A stretch of 64,000 nucleotides of DNA from Ectocarpus siliculosus (taxonomy: Eukaryota; Sar; Phaeophyceae; Ectocarpales; Ectocarpaceae), in assembly GCA_000310025.1 (NCBI GenBank), contig FN649758.1, positions 895,616 to 959,615 of the forward strand, in the 5' to 3' direction. This document shows, one piece after another, positions 1 to 11,646 of the stretch. Positions within the stretch are counted from its first letter, which is position 1, and the number at the start of each line of letters is the position of its first letter. The position numbers were made by a program, and so were the translations under genes. The notes beneath the pieces were generated by a model. That model was not told the DNA's origin. It saw only the letters and a list, made by a program, of their open reading frames with translations, and searched no databases.

Positions 1-1608
1 AGACAATCTGCCTCCGAGGTCATTACCAGCCGAACAAAAAAACAAGCGCACGAAGACACCAACCGCTTTACGAAACAACGAAATCCAAGCACCCATCGCC
101 AGCCAACAGCTCCTAGGATGGGTGACGCGTGCGCGGGTATGGGTGGCAGCACATTGTACAACATACGATAAGGAACATCTGATTCTGAATTTTGTCGCTT
201 ATCACTCCGAGCAAACGTGTCAGAAACTACCAAAAACTGATCGCCGTACAATATGAGCAGCGAGACAAACAACTGTCCCGACGCCATACCAGACACAGAA
301 CGGCCGTGTACGGCTACTGGGATAATTCCAGAGATCGATTAGAGTGGTCTCGTCACACGCTCACCACAACATCGGCACAGTTTGTGACTGACCCAAAGTT
401 TCTTTGTTTCTAAGGTATACTACGGGTACACACGTTGTTGCGGCAAACCTTGCCCAGACTTTCGATTTCGTATTTCTCTCCACTATCAACCAGATGTGCC
501 ACCTATTCTCACCGCCTGGCCATCGAAGGAGTAGTGGCCCTTCAGGGCATCGAACCTCTCCATCACCTCGTCGAAAATTTCACCTGTCGGGCGAAAATGA
601 GCATAGGAGTCACTCAACATGCCGAAACATGCCTAGTCTGTACTTACGCTCCGGGGTCTTACCAAGTGCATTCGATGGCAACCGTAGTAGCGTCATTCCT
701 CCGACCTAGACAACGACCTGCAAGGGTGCGTGCAGACAACGCAGAGGTAGACTCTTGTGTGCCCATCCCACAAAAGTTTCTTTTAATCTTTCCGTAGGCC
801 TATTGCCCGAAACAGAGGGGGTGAGGGCTAAGCCAATCACCCCCAAAGAAAAACGATGCTCTGGACATTTCATTGACAGGCTCGAGCGATTGAACACGGA
901 TGTACGATAAAACTTTTGAAATCCTCTGGTTGTCGCCATCCCTAACGATGGGTCGGGGCACACCTGTTCCAACTGCCCCGCGGAAACTTGTGTCACGCGT
1001 ATTGATGGTTGCATGGGAATCGCTCATATTCAGGAATGCGCGCATGCATCGTGATGGCTCTTGTTCTCTCGTATAACATCAAGAACCATTCTCTCATCCG
1101 CGCCCCCGTGGATGAGGTTTTTATCCTGCGACAGCAGATACTGTAGACCGCAACAACCGTTACAACACAAAATAGCACTCAAAGAATGTTTGTGTGCGAA
1201 TCTTGACAACGCATGTGCTCTCTACCCCAAGAGCAGGCAATCGCTCGTCCTTGCTGATCGGTTTCACAACAACACCGATGTCACGCAATGACACCGCCAA
1301 CACAACGAAAATATCGTCGTAGGAGGAATAGCACGCTCGGCGGGGGCAAGATACGTTGTCACTGCCGGTATCGCTCGCGCGCTTTCATTCAGCATCACCA
1401 ACTCGGAGCAATCGCACGGGGTGTTCGTGAGACTAGCAAACGAAATTATTGAAGTCTCATTTTGCCGCATGGGTTTATGGCGACCGAAAGTGTCCCAGTC
1501 TCACAAGGTGACAAAAACCAACAGTGAAGATAGATATATGCCACATCGCACGTTGAGCTTAACTTCCACTTGTGGGGGTACTCCAACCTCTCCATTGGTC
1601 GTGCATAC
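1..1608. other. Intron or downstream sequence of ROCO gene A, no gene seen
   Basis: No convincing exon was found. ORFs here are short and lack recognisable motifs. In gene B the exon equivalent to 1609-1729 is followed about 1 kb later by another exon and then by a coiled-coil exon. The missing 3' exons of gene A are therefore expected in or just beyond this stretch, but I could not find them. Confidence 0.5.
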
Positions 1609-1729
1609 CTCGGTCCATTCGGATGTCGACCATGCGCAAGAGATCGATAGCCGCGGCCCCAAGTCCCTTGGTTTCGGTACTGCAACGCGGGCATCTGCGT
1701 TTCAGAAATGTTTCTCCGGCCTGGGTCAC
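1609..1729 (-). CDS. ROCO gene A, post-COR exon (CPRC motif)
   Basis: 121-nt exon, phase 0 to phase 1. It reads VTQAGETF, then CPRCS, then GLGAAAIDLLRMVDIRMDR. The acceptor is TTTTCAG and the donor GTATGC. The equivalent exon of gene B (18168-18291) is one codon longer and otherwise very similar. The CPRC pair could be half of a zinc site; this is not established. Confidence 0.75.
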
Positions 1730-4700
1730 CTGAAAACGGCGTGGATAGGTAATCCTGGTATTGTAGGCGCGGCGTGAGCTACATATGTACCTACAAGCAC
1801 CCAACGGTGTTGATGCTAAAAGGCGAACGCTAGGCATGGCAGCAGGGAAAACACACAACTTTAATTCTTCAACCACAATCGTACATACCGTACGCAAGAG
1901 TACGCAGTCACCAAACCACAAAAAAGCACAACAGAGATGCACATGCTTTCGTTCTCGCCTTTCGGAAACATCCAGATAGCAAAAGAAGAATCTACAGAAC
2001 CACCAGCAAAGTGCTACAGCTTGCCAGCACAGGCCCTGCGCCAAACTACACCTACTCAAGTCTGGCGGTAAGCTGGTGCTAATGAGGAACCCTGTGCTCC
2101 CAGTTCTCCAAAGCGCCAAACAAACCCATTCACACGGGATTTTCCTCAAAAGCATTGCTGTAGACGTGCACTTCGAGAAGAGCACATCCTGCAACATGCA
2201 GGTGAATATTGCAAGAACATCGTTACTGCCAATACTACACAAGGTCGACCATGCCCTTGACCGTGCGTATGCAAGCAATCACACGCGAATGCAGCTTGGG
2301 TGTCAGGAATGCACAAGGGCTGGAGGGATTACCTTGTTGGCCATAAGCATCGCGTCACCATGTTGAGGACACTTGAGAGCACCGCCCCAGCGTAGTCCTG
2401 GGAAATCCACCAGCATCAAGCTCACCGCAGACATGACGTATGACAGCGCCACCCACGGAGCCGGAGTGCCGATATCACCGAAGATCTGACCATTGAGCTT
2501 GTGGTCGGTTGATGAGTATTCTAGTACCACGGCAAATATCCCGCGCCCACCCAAATCGCCGAGGCCACCGTGCACAAGCACCCCATATCGCCAGAATGTT
2601 TGCACGGCACCAAGACCGCAGCACCGTGTCAGCACCTTTTCAATCGCACCAGGCGGTACACCGAGAAAGATATTCCAACTGGCACTCAGTGCTGGGGTGT
2701 GCCTCGAACAGAATGTGTCGATCACTTCGCCCACACTATCGGGGCGTTCTGGTTTTAGCCGCAGAAGAACTACCTGGCCCTCATCAAGATCGCCTTCGAG
2801 CGGGAACGTGAGACCCAAGGATGCAAGCGTGGGGAGAACATACTCGGACAGGCCACCCGGCCACATCGCATACGCTAATCTTGGTTCAAGCACGCCCTCG
2901 TTCTTGAGCCTGCCCCACGAAGCGATGTATAACGGATCGTCCAGGGTGATACGCGCGTCACCCGTGTCCCCAAGATTCACACGGCCGTCAAAGGTCTCTT
3001 GGTCCTTGTGATTGAGCAAGGGCTTGAGGATTCTCGCCAGCCAAAGTACGTCGAGAAAGACGAACGTTTCGTGGCGAACGAGGGATCCGTCGAACTCCCT
3101 GCATTCACAACATTGTGAAGTACGTCGAGTTGGTAAATCCGTCTGGGGTGAGTGCAGAAACCGCGAGGAGCGTTTACGGAAGGGACGTCGCCCCCTGGTT
3201 TCCGAAACGGGACCAACACAATGCTCGAGAGCAAGATATTTACGTTTGCTACGCGATCACGTTCACTGATTGGCAGCGATGCTGCACCTACTATTGCCAG
3301 TAGTTCCTACCATGTGGCGAACGAGGTGAGATCAATATCGGAATACCAATTTGGTATTTTTACCTGATCGAGAGAGCTCCTTCCAAAGCATTCTTGGCGT
3401 TTGTGACGATGATCCCTCTCCGCTCAAGCTCATCAACTATTTTCTGCCATTTCTTGCTGAGGTCCTCAACCGTGATCCCCTGATACACGACTGTGTTGCC
3501 TCCTGCCGTTTCCGTCGCGTCTCCTCTGTCGGGGTGGAGTGACTTGCGCAGTACTACCTCGACCGGATCGCTGGGCAAGCAACATCCAATCAATAGCGGG
3601 TCAAACGCCGTCAGAACATGTCGAATCGTCAAAGACCCCATCCACACACGTGTGGCACAGACGCCAGTGTCCCGAGAGTTCAACCGAGGGCAACTAGCGT
3701 AGTACGGACATGTAAATCCCACAACCGAAAATGTGAATTGGACTGGGCGTGGGCCGGGGGCGTTGGCGCGGGGTGAACAGCTGGAGACACCAGGGTTTTC
3801 CATGGGTACACTTTGTGGGGGGGAAACTAATGTTACGAGCTTAGCTTTGCCTCCGACATTGGGCGGTTTGGTCTTTTTCTGTTTGCTGCCTACCATATCT
3901 ACCATCTCGCTGGACTATTGGTCAGGGTGGTTGGGGAGCGTGAACTTTCTGCGAGTGGCGGGATTTTTTCCGGGTCGTTTGTGACTATGCGTACCATACG
4001 TTCGGTTCGCCTATGACCATTGGAGTTCGTGGTGTCGCCACGACGAGTGCCGAAGAAGGACGTACTCAACAGAGGCCATAGCGGTCACTTCATGCGAAGA
4101 CATCAACAAACACCGCAACATTCGGCTAGAGTGGCTGTCGTGCATGAAACCATCGCGAGCCCTGGCATGCATATGACCTCCGGGGGTATCCGTGCCCTGT
4201 GCGCTTTGTAGGCTCTACAAGTACGCATATTGTTGACAGTCTCTATTGCAGACCCCCGGAAGGTTGAAGCTTAAACGTTGTCACAGAGGGCGTAGACGGT
4301 GTTCCTTTTCTTCAGGGTGTCGGCAACGGGATGTCTGGCCGGGGACTACAGGAGCGTTTTCGTTCCTGCATCATCTATTCGCCAACTAACAACGCAATGG
4401 TGGTGCGCAAGGGCCAGCTTCAAGAGATAACTCAATTGTTTGCATCGCCGCGGTAAGCAGAAGAAATTAGATACGTTCATGAACGCCACGGACCCCAAAA
4501 ATTGTGTTTTGTATGTGTTCGAGATGGGGCTGCTTATTCCTCTCAAAAAATGAGGATGAATGAGGATCGAATCCTCCCGCCCCATTCCTCATGAGGGGAG
4601 GTGAGTCAGGAGCCCCAAGTTCCCCCTGGTTCGACTCATCGTCTCCCGTATGTCGCTGCAAGCGGGAGGGGAGGTGAACTACGTGTCAAGCGTCCCCCAT

Positions 4701-7700
4701 GGTTGGACTCACGAATCTGCCGCAAAGTCGATCGAGAGCCCAAGCGTCAAACCGAAATCAAGCTCACCGTCCCTGCTCGAGAGAATCCAGAACAATGAGG
4801 ACTGTATCCCAGCTGCGAGGAAGCACCATCTGAGCTCCTCGGAGACCACCTCCGTCAGGCTTGTTGACGAGCCGGTGAAGTAAACTGGGCGGGGGGTGAT
4901 CATCTTTCATGTCATGCCAGTCGCACGCCCAGTCCCCCTTCGACCCATGGTTCTCAGTGCCAACCTCACCATGTTGGCCACCTTCTGCTGGGAAGCAGCT
5001 CGTGAAAGAAACGCCGGGCTCCAACTGAACGGGCTGCATACCATGGCGAACCCAGCTCGAAAGCCACGTCCGACAGGCATGCTCCACTCTTTCGCCAATT
5101 TCCGCTGCGTTTCCGCCCGCCAGGTCGCACTTGGTGACCACCAGGATGACGTCGTTATGGGGAACTCGTCGAGAAATTGATCGCAGCCAATCGCACACAC
5201 GCAACTCTTCCAGCTTGCGGCAGTCTTCCTCAACTTCGCCGGAGTTTTTGCGTTCTAGCTGCTGCCCGAACGCCGCCGCGTTGCACACTAGCACGCAAAC
5301 CGACCGTGGCGTCAAGAACATCTGCAGAAGCCCCGTGTAGGCAACCTGTCGAACGTGCGTTATGTGAACTTGACATCCATGAACTGCGTGGCCTCTCATC
5401 CTTGAGGGGTCTGTACAACCCCCCCCTCGAGCCGTTCGGTTTGAATCAAAATGCCACACCTTCTTAGAGGGGAACCACGGCTCCACGCTATTTGGCGAAT
5501 GAAGGAAAGTATTGTCGAGACTGTATATCTATTTCCACACACACACAGCTTCTTTGTTTCAAGGTGATCCCTCCCCACACATTTCGTCATGTTAGCTCAA
5601 CTCCAGCACATCCAAGCGACATATTTCGAGCTTGTGGATTTGTGGGCCATGCGTGGAATACATAGCACCCCGAAAGCTGGAACTTTACCCTCTAGAGCAG
5701 CAACACCTCGGGCCCACTAACCGGTTTGTCTACTTGTGGCCGAAATCCCCAGGACGATACGGGACAATAGTAACAATTCTTCTCCGTCAGGACACTCTCT
5801 ACACAAAAAGAGCGGTAGTCCTCACTGGCTTGGAGGACTCACGAGGGGGTGTTTCGAAATTCGCGAGGTAGGATGGAGGTTTTCGGGCGCGGCCAAAGTA
5901 AACGACCGCAACTGCGTCGGCTCCCGTGTATCCCGATTCAAGACAAACAAAAAACACTACCGTTGTGAGGAAATACCTACAGCCCCCAACGCTTCAACAC
6001 CCATCCAATACACGGTCCTGGGTGCTACATGTTTCAAGCCCGTGGTAGCAAAAAACATACTTTTACGACATGATGTCCAGGAATTTCACTTCGTTCCGCG
6101 TGGCGTGAGACAGCACTTGTTGGGGGGGCCAACCTGGCATCTAATTTGAGGGCACCATTTCGCTGGTCCGGGCAGACAGTGCATGCTCCCAGGCGACGGT
6201 CTCACGCAAGGCCTCCGTTTAACACCTTTCGAAACATTTTTCCAGCACAAACAACACCAGTTACCTGCCCAGCGCAGTCGTACACCCGAACGGATGAACC
6301 TTCTAGCTCCATGGGCTCCACGTCCGCAAACACCGTGCTCTCCTCCTTCCACTCACCCGTGGGAGTTGGTTCATTGGCCTTCATGCTCTGGCGCAAGCTA
6401 TACCAGATGGGCACAGCGAACGATAGAGAGCTGAAAAGTGTTGGTACGGCGCAACAAGGTCCAACCTGCCGCGAATGGTCTTCGAGAGTCCACATTCGAA
6501 AGAATGCCGACACGCGGCAGGAGAAAATAGCTTTGGTTCAATCCCCGGCGAACATTTGGTTCGAACGTGATGTTAGATGTCATCGTTGGGCAACGAAAGG
6601 CGTGAGATGTATACCGTACTGGTGCGAGTGATCGCACCTCGCCTAGGCCAACTTCCATGTCTCGATTGCTCCACAGCCTAGACAACACAGGTGCCGCAAA
6701 GGGTGGTTTCGAAATATCTCCAGAGCTTCTCTTAAGCCTACCGGTTATGTTTGTGCCACACTGCGAAATACGTTTGGGATAAATGATGCCGGTCAAGCAC
6801 GTGTGGCGGGAAAGCAGTAGCGGTCTGCAGGAAGACCACCACACACATCACGGACCTCGATTTCCCTGCTCCTTCCTGCCCGACAAGAACCACCTTGGTA
6901 CTGATACGCTCGATCCGGCAGGGTTCAGCATAAAGATCTTCGAAATAACTTCTCATGCTCTTCCGCCCTTTGTCCACGATAGATTCTGGCGGTTCAGCCC
7001 AGGGGTTGCCATCGAGAACGATTTTCGCTCTCTCGAGGACGTCAAGCAACCGGCACAGCTGCCCGGGCATTGACCCACCTGCCATGTGGCGTAGAGCACG
7101 CAGATGGGAAGGGCCCGATATCATCGCATCCATCGGGTAATCACGAGGTAAAAGGCCAGATACTCCAGCAGTCGTACAGTCTCCTTCGGGGGGGTTGACT
7201 AGGCATTGGCACTCTAGCAGCCGATCCGTGAAGAGATATTTACGGTCTGGCTCCATTTATCACCAAGCACATGCCCGAAGCTCGGCAAGAGGTGAGCACA
7301 AGACTCTGGTGCTCTCCAAATCATTATTGGTGACGTATCGTACTCATCGTTAGCAGAACGAGCAACGAAGTTGACATATTGACAACGGGACGGTGCACCT
7401 GGGACAGCTGGAGCACACGGCAGCTCCATCCTCGAGACAGTTTGACCATCGTTTCCGACGTCGGACGTCCCGCGTCAATCTCAATACAAGATGGCGCACA
7501 ATGTGTCAGGAAACCAGTATCGCCCACAAGAGAGACTGCGCCTGCCCTTCGACCAACACATTCAATCCTCACGAGGGCTACCTGCCGGCAAGCCCTGACA
7601 AGCCGGGAAACCACATCTGGTGCTGCTGCTGGTATCGAGGACTGCCGGCGCGATCTTCACCCACTCGCCAGAAAAGGAATACATAAGCACGCGGATTGCG

Positions 7701-10355
7701 GTAAGTCCTATTTCCTGGGGACACTGACTTTGGCGAGGGCGCCGCCTTGCCCACGTTGCTGAATTGAAGCATACCTGACATGCCACAACCTCCCTTATCT
7801 TGGTCCTCATCTTGAACGTTCTGGGTGTGGTCCCAGAGAGCTGCCCAATGAAACAAAGTCGCAACAAAACACGCGGGAAGCTACAATAAGGTGCGGAGCC
7901 CGCGCGCAAGCGGGCAACGAACTAGCTGGTAGACAGCCTCGGACAAGGCTCGAGGTCTCATAACGCTGGTCGTTATTGCATTATCCACCCGTGTGCAGTG
8001 AAACGCAAAAAAATAGGACGGGCCCGCGGGTACCCAAATTTCCAAGGTACTCGTTGGGAACTTCCCGACGTTTTTTTCCCACCTTGGTGGGCGGTCCCGG
8101 TACTGGCGGTTATTGCCGTCGTATGCTGGCGTGTACCGGGACCACCGAAAAACGAAAAAACCCGCTTACCGCCGAAAACGTACGGCACAAACTGCCAAGC
8201 GTACCGCCGTATTGCAATACCGCCCAGCACGTACCGCCATATTGCAAAGCCGCCGAAAGAGTACCGTCAAATCGGGTTACCGCACAGAGAGGTACCGCCA
8301 CAAGCGGTATCGTCAGTATCATAAAGGTAGTCCGATAGGTAAGACAATGGACCACTTGTATATCGCAGCCAAGAAGTCTAGACTAAGTGCCTTGGAGCGT
8401 CTCGCCCTCGACATGATTAAGTTGACTGGTGAGTCCAGCGTTTAGAAACATCGAAATACAAAATGTACATACTCCCCACGGGGGTGAATAGGTGACGTTG
8501 CAGAAGCCAGGATGGAAATCGTAGACCACCTCTCACCTGAGATTTGGTTGCTGTCCAAGCCAAGATGCGCGAGCTCGGCAAGGGCTCCCAGCTCCTTAGG
8601 GACAGTACCTGAGTCGAAACAGTATCGACGGATTTGCTGAGATCAGTAGGGTGTTCAAAGAGGCTTTCGCATTTTTCTCACGCTCAAAACGGCGTGGATG
8701 CGAAAACCGATGAGGTCATCGCAGACCAGAACAACGCAAGACAGTAGTTGATGGTCCAGGTACAACCAGGAGAGTCCCACCATATCACTACAAAACGTTG
8801 CCGAGTTCCTACGTTGGTGTCGTTCCGTCGGATCGGCACGTCTCGCTCTTTCTCTCCATCCAATGTTCGCCGCATGCGTGTGCCGTGTAGGATGTAAGTC
8901 GGGCGTCTGATCCGCCACCGACGATACTTTGTCAAGGACGACCAGATTGACACCAACAATCGCTCAAACGATACATCGCCTGATCGCGATCCTTTGTTAT
9001 CCGCAGCAAATGACGGTCTCACATATTTTTGCGAGTACCGCTGCTGATGGTAATGATGCTGCTGGTGTCAGGATCGCGGTACTATGTGCAACACAACCCC
9101 TCTACCTGGAACATTCAGTGCCGTTGCACGCTGAGGTATGGATGACGGCCTAGAATAACCGGACAGCTTCTTTGCGACAAGTGTTGCGAAACGATGTACA
9201 GTTGGGTTGTGACTCCCTTCTCTTTGGTTCTGATGCGCGCACGCCCCGATTGCTCCATACAGACATGGAGGCTTGTACAGTATCAGCCGCTAGGCGACGC
9301 GCTTTCTCCTGAATTTCTTGGAAACTTCGAAAAGAGCATGCTCTGGGCACCCGCAAAGAGTACTTCGATGAATAATTGTGTTCTGTTCTACAGTATGTTG
9401 CCAACCCAATACTCCTACTTCCTCTGGCCAGTACGTCGGTAACGTTAAGGGCGATAAGCGTGTGAGGTGGAACGGTAGTGACGTTGGTATAAAATTTGGG
9501 TCCGTTGCCAAAGAAAAACTGAAAAAGCGCAGACGATGCTCACGGAGACAAACATGACCCATGTCGAACTATTCCCGATTTTTTGCGTTTTCTTGAGATA
9601 TTTTGTTTCTATTGTTGTTGGCCTATTGTTCCTCCGCCGAAACAGGGAAACATGTGCCAATTCTCGAGTCGACTGATGTTTTTCCGGCCGTTGGCCCATG
9701 CAGGGTTGTCCGCGAAAAAAAAAGGGTTCTAACCCAACACACGCTCAAGATTTCGAAAAAATATCACCGAAGGCATCGGACACGGTTAAGTTCTCGTTCA
9801 AGCATACCGCTACAGGCGTACGGGCCAGAGAAGGTATAGGAATTTTTTGCAACCGATTTTCTGTATTGAATGACGCATCGGGTAAACTTGCAAAAAAGTC
9901 AAACAAGCTAGGTAACAATACCCTATAGCAAATCCTAAAACTAGCGCGAAGTAGAAATAGGGCCCCACCCGAATTGTCTCCCGGCGTCTAGCAGATCATC
10001 TTCTCACCAACGCGTGGGCAGTGTACATATTCACATTATTGCGCTGTGCATCTTGTGGGTGGAGGAGCGATTTCCAAGGCCCCCTAAGCTCAAAGCTAGC
10101 TTTGAGAAACTTGTCTTGTTTCGCGCTCGGCTTACGGTCAAGAGGCGTACAATACCATTCTGTTGCACACTTTTCGTCGTACGTTGTGCCGCTGGGTTCT
10201 AGAATCTTTCACCAACGTGTTGTAGGTGGTGCGTGCAGTGTGTGCAGGGATCGCGGGGGGAAACTGAAGTCTAATATTCTCACCTGTGAGATGGTTATTA
10301 CTCAGGCCAAGAAACGTGAGCTCTTGAAGGGCTCCAAGCTCCTTTGGGATGGAAC
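1609..10355 (-). CDS. ROCO gene A: LRR-Roc-COR GTPase, partial at both ends
   Basis: Multi-domain GTPase of the ROCO family, a likely intracellular signalling protein or immune-type receptor. Exons in transcript order: 10284-10355 and 8537-8608 (two LRR cassettes), 7775-7840 (linker), 6856-7078 (linker plus P-loop GQEGAGKS), 6265-6397 (switch region ending YDCAGQ), 4768-5345 (rest of Roc with TKCD), 3364-3570 and 2333-3098 (COR), 1609-1729 (Cys-containing tail exon). All boundaries are AG/GT, intron phases agree at every junction, and no stop or frameshift occurs, unlike gene B. No N-terminal exon like the one of gene B at 33952-34126 is visible upstream, and only two LRRs are present, so the 5' end is missing, truncated or lost near the repeat array and gap at 10.96-12.44 kb. 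The 3' end runs off base 1. Family assignment is firm; function in this alga is inference. Confidence 0.85.
2333..3098 (-). CDS. ROCO gene A, main COR exon
   Basis: 766-nt exon, 255 codons after one split-codon base. It starts EFDGSLVRHETFVFLDVLW, typical of the winged-helix start of a COR domain following Roc, and continues through NHKDQETFDGRVNLGDTG, LPTLASLGLTFPLE and GVPPGAIEKVLTRCCGLG to PQHGDAMLMANK. The donor is AAG|GTAATC. COR (C-terminal of Roc) mediates dimerisation in ROCO proteins. The exon is fully open, whereas its counterpart in gene B lacks 10 bp. Confidence 0.85.
3364..3570 (-). CDS. ROCO gene A, Roc-COR junction exon
   Basis: 207-nt exon, one base plus 68 codons plus two bases. 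It reads DPVEVVLRKS, GITVEDLSKKWQKIVDEL and NAKNALEGALSI. The flanking exons supply the split Arg codons on each side. The gene B exon (20929-21135) has exactly the same length. Confidence 0.8.
4768..5345 (-). CDS. ROCO gene A, Roc GTPase exon with G4 motif
   Basis: 578-nt exon following YDCAGQ. It begins VAYTGLLQMFLTPRSVCVLVC, contains CRKLEELRVCDWLRSISRR and the G4 nucleotide-specificity motif TKCD, and ends HRLVNKPDGGGLRGAQMVLP and SLEQG. The donor is ACG|GTGAGC. The frame is open throughout and serves as reference for the frameshifted copy in gene B. Confidence 0.85.
6265..6397 (-). CDS. ROCO gene A, Roc switch exon (G2/G3)
   Basis: 133-nt exon. It completes a split Ser codon after the P-loop Lys-Ser and reads LRQSMKANEPTPTGEWKEES, TVFADVEPMEL and VYDCAGQ, where D-C-A-G is the G3 DxxG motif. 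It ends phase 0 before GTAACTGG. Confidence 0.85.
6856..7078 (-). CDS. ROCO gene A, linker and P-loop exon
   Basis: 223-nt exon starting in phase 1 after GGCAG. It reads GSMPGQLCRLLDVLE, LDGNPWAEPPESI, YFEDLYAEPCRIER and the Walker A motif VVLVGQEGAGKS, then splits inside a Ser codon at donor GTCCGT. The NPWAEPP stretch is the LRR C-cap leading into Roc. Confidence 0.85.
7775..7840 (-). CDS. ROCO gene A, linker exon (LWDHTQ)
   Basis: 66-nt exon, phase 1 at both ends, reading LWDHTQNVQDEDQDKGGCGMS. The acceptor is preceded by a pyrimidine tract and the donor is GTATGC. The gene B exon at 29351-29416 has identical length and starts LWDHTQDTQD. It sits between the last LRR cassette and the P-loop exon. 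Confidence 0.6.
8020..8330. repeat. Degenerate TACCG/CGGTA palindrome-rich satellite
   Basis: About 300 bp built from diverged copies of short words around GGTACC, TACCGCC and TATTGCAA, on both strands. It lies inside an intron of ROCO gene A. Copies are too diverged for a clean unit length. Confidence 0.55.
8537..8608 (-). CDS. ROCO gene A, LRR cassette exon
   Basis: 72-nt exon, phase 1 at both ends, encoding one 24-residue repeat TVPKELGALAELAHLGLDSN followed by QIS and a split Gly. The acceptor is GACTCAG and the donor GTGAGA. Such symmetrical exons can be added or removed without breaking the frame. Confidence 0.8.
8640..10283. other. Intron of ROCO gene A, no feature recognised
   Basis: Between two LRR cassettes. 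ORFs are short and motif-free. I see no further LRR cassette or transposon signature. Confidence 0.4.
10284..10355 (-). CDS. ROCO gene A, LRR cassette exon (most upstream found)
   Basis: 72-nt exon, phase 1 at both ends, encoding SIPKELGALQELTFLGLSNN then HLT and a split Gly. The acceptor is CCACAG and the donor GTGAGA. No further in-orientation cassette or N-terminal cap exon is visible upstream before gene B ends. Confidence 0.8.
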
Positions 10356-10570
10356 CTGTGGGCAGCACGTCGAACATTGTATCAGTGGAAGTCATCTATG
10401 AACAAGGTACGCACAAGTTAGCGGGGGATAGAACGTAGTACCCCCTGGCTTCCACCTACCCATCCACATCTTGGCGGGATGTTGTAGAACCCGTCGTGGA
10501 ATAGTTCCTAAAGGACGGGAGTGACGACTAGCTTTCCCCGGCTGGAGTCATACTTGCCCATTCTCTACAG

Positions 10571-10814
10571 GTCCCATGCCGCCGGATAGGGGACATCTGC
10601 CTTCATAAAAATGACGAGTTATTTCGCGCACAAACAAGCTGAACGTGTTTCCCCGATCATGTTTCAGAAAAAGCGTTCCCTGGGCATGGGCGAGTAGGTA
10701 TTCTGGAGGCCGCGGGAACACGACCTCAAATTTTCTATGCATACGCCTCATTCAATCCCATCCCGCCGGAGATAGCGTTGGAATTCATCGTTCTCCGCGG
10801 AAGCATGTTCAGCA
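10571..10814 (+). pseudogene. Broken LRR cassette pieces in inverted orientation
   Basis: On the plus strand, opposite to gene A, 10571-10600 follows an acceptor-like CTACAG and reads PMPPDRGHL, matching the first third of an LRR cassette before breaking off. At 10757-10814 a second piece reads PIPPEIALEFIVLRGSMFS, an LRR cassette lacking three codons in its centre, and still ends at a good donor (GTGAGC). These look like relics of cassettes that moved or were copied in reverse. Confidence 0.5.
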
Positions 10815-11006
10815 GTGAGCCATACGTTCGCGTGTAATGTCGTTTACCCCCCCAAAAATTAGTATCAATCCCGCATTCGCGTTGGCGGATTTCCGTAACA
10901 CGCGGAGAGATGGCACCCGCCCTTGACCGACCGGTCCGATTGCTCCACAACCGAGGGGGTATTAGATAAAATTAGACCATCTGATCAGTCTGACTACTGA
11001 GTCAAC

Positions 11007-11080
11007 GTTGACTCGGTGGTCTAATGGTCAGAGCTTTCTTACACAAGGTTCCACGCACGGGTTCGAATCCCAGTGGTCCA
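11007..11080 (+). tRNA. tRNA-Val(TAC)-like sequence, copy 1 (probably not functional)
   Basis: The A-box-like TGGTCTAATGG and B box GGTTCGAATCC are spaced as in a tRNA. A 5-bp anticodon stem with a 7-nt loop would expose anticodon TAC (Val). The acceptor arm pairs poorly and the T stem has only three good pairs, so it is more likely a pol III repeat core or pseudo-tRNA. Confidence 0.35.
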
Positions 11081-11338
11081 CTTACAGAAGAACCGCCATT
11101 TGTTTACCAAACAGCAGCGTCTGGCGAGGGGTCCGTCCCCGGAGATCTCTACGCTCAATCCCAGTGATTAAGCTTCTAACAGCCTCAAGCCCATGTGATC
11201 CGGCCGGGTGCTAACGAGCTCAGCGCATATCTTTTATTAGATAAAATTAGACCATCTGATCAGTCTGACTACTGAGTCAACGTTGACTCGGTGGTCTAAT
11301 GGTCAGTCAGAGCTTTCTTACACAAGGTTCCACGCACA

Positions 11339-11406
11339 TATTAGATAAAATTAGACCATCTGATCAGTCAACGTTGACTGATCAGATGGTCTAATTTTAT
11401 CTAATA
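11339..11406. repeat. Perfect 68-bp palindrome
   Basis: Two 34-bp arms meet at 11372/11373 with no spacer (CAAC|GTTG). It is formed by two unit starts of the array in head-to-head orientation and lies 28 bp from a sequencing gap. Confidence 0.9.
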
Positions 11407-11434
11407 AAAGATATACGCTGAGCTCGTTAGCACC

Positions 11435-11479
11435 NNNNNNNNNNNNNNNNNNNNNNNNNNNNNNNNNNNNNNNNNNNNN
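11435..11479. other. Assembly gap (45 N)
   Basis: Run of N inside the inverted copy of the tandem unit. True size and content are unknown. Confidence 1.
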
Positions 11480-11646
11480 TAATCACTGGGATTGAGCGTA
11501 GAGATCTCCGGGGACGGACCCCTCGCCAGACGTTGCTTTTTTGACAATAGTGACATAATTTCATGCAGAGAAAAGTGATCCGGCCGGTATTCGAACTCGT
11601 GCGGGTATCCTTTATTAGATAAAATTAGACCAACTGATCAGTCAAC

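Noticed and set aside
1559-2278. 239-codon minus-strand ORF
   Set aside because: Only the part 1609-1729 is supported as an exon; the rest lies in introns and has no motif.
2493-3011. Plus-strand 172-codon ORF, and 218 codons at 19106-19762
   Set aside because: Antisense shadows of the COR exons of genes A and B; they mirror each other because the exons are homologous.
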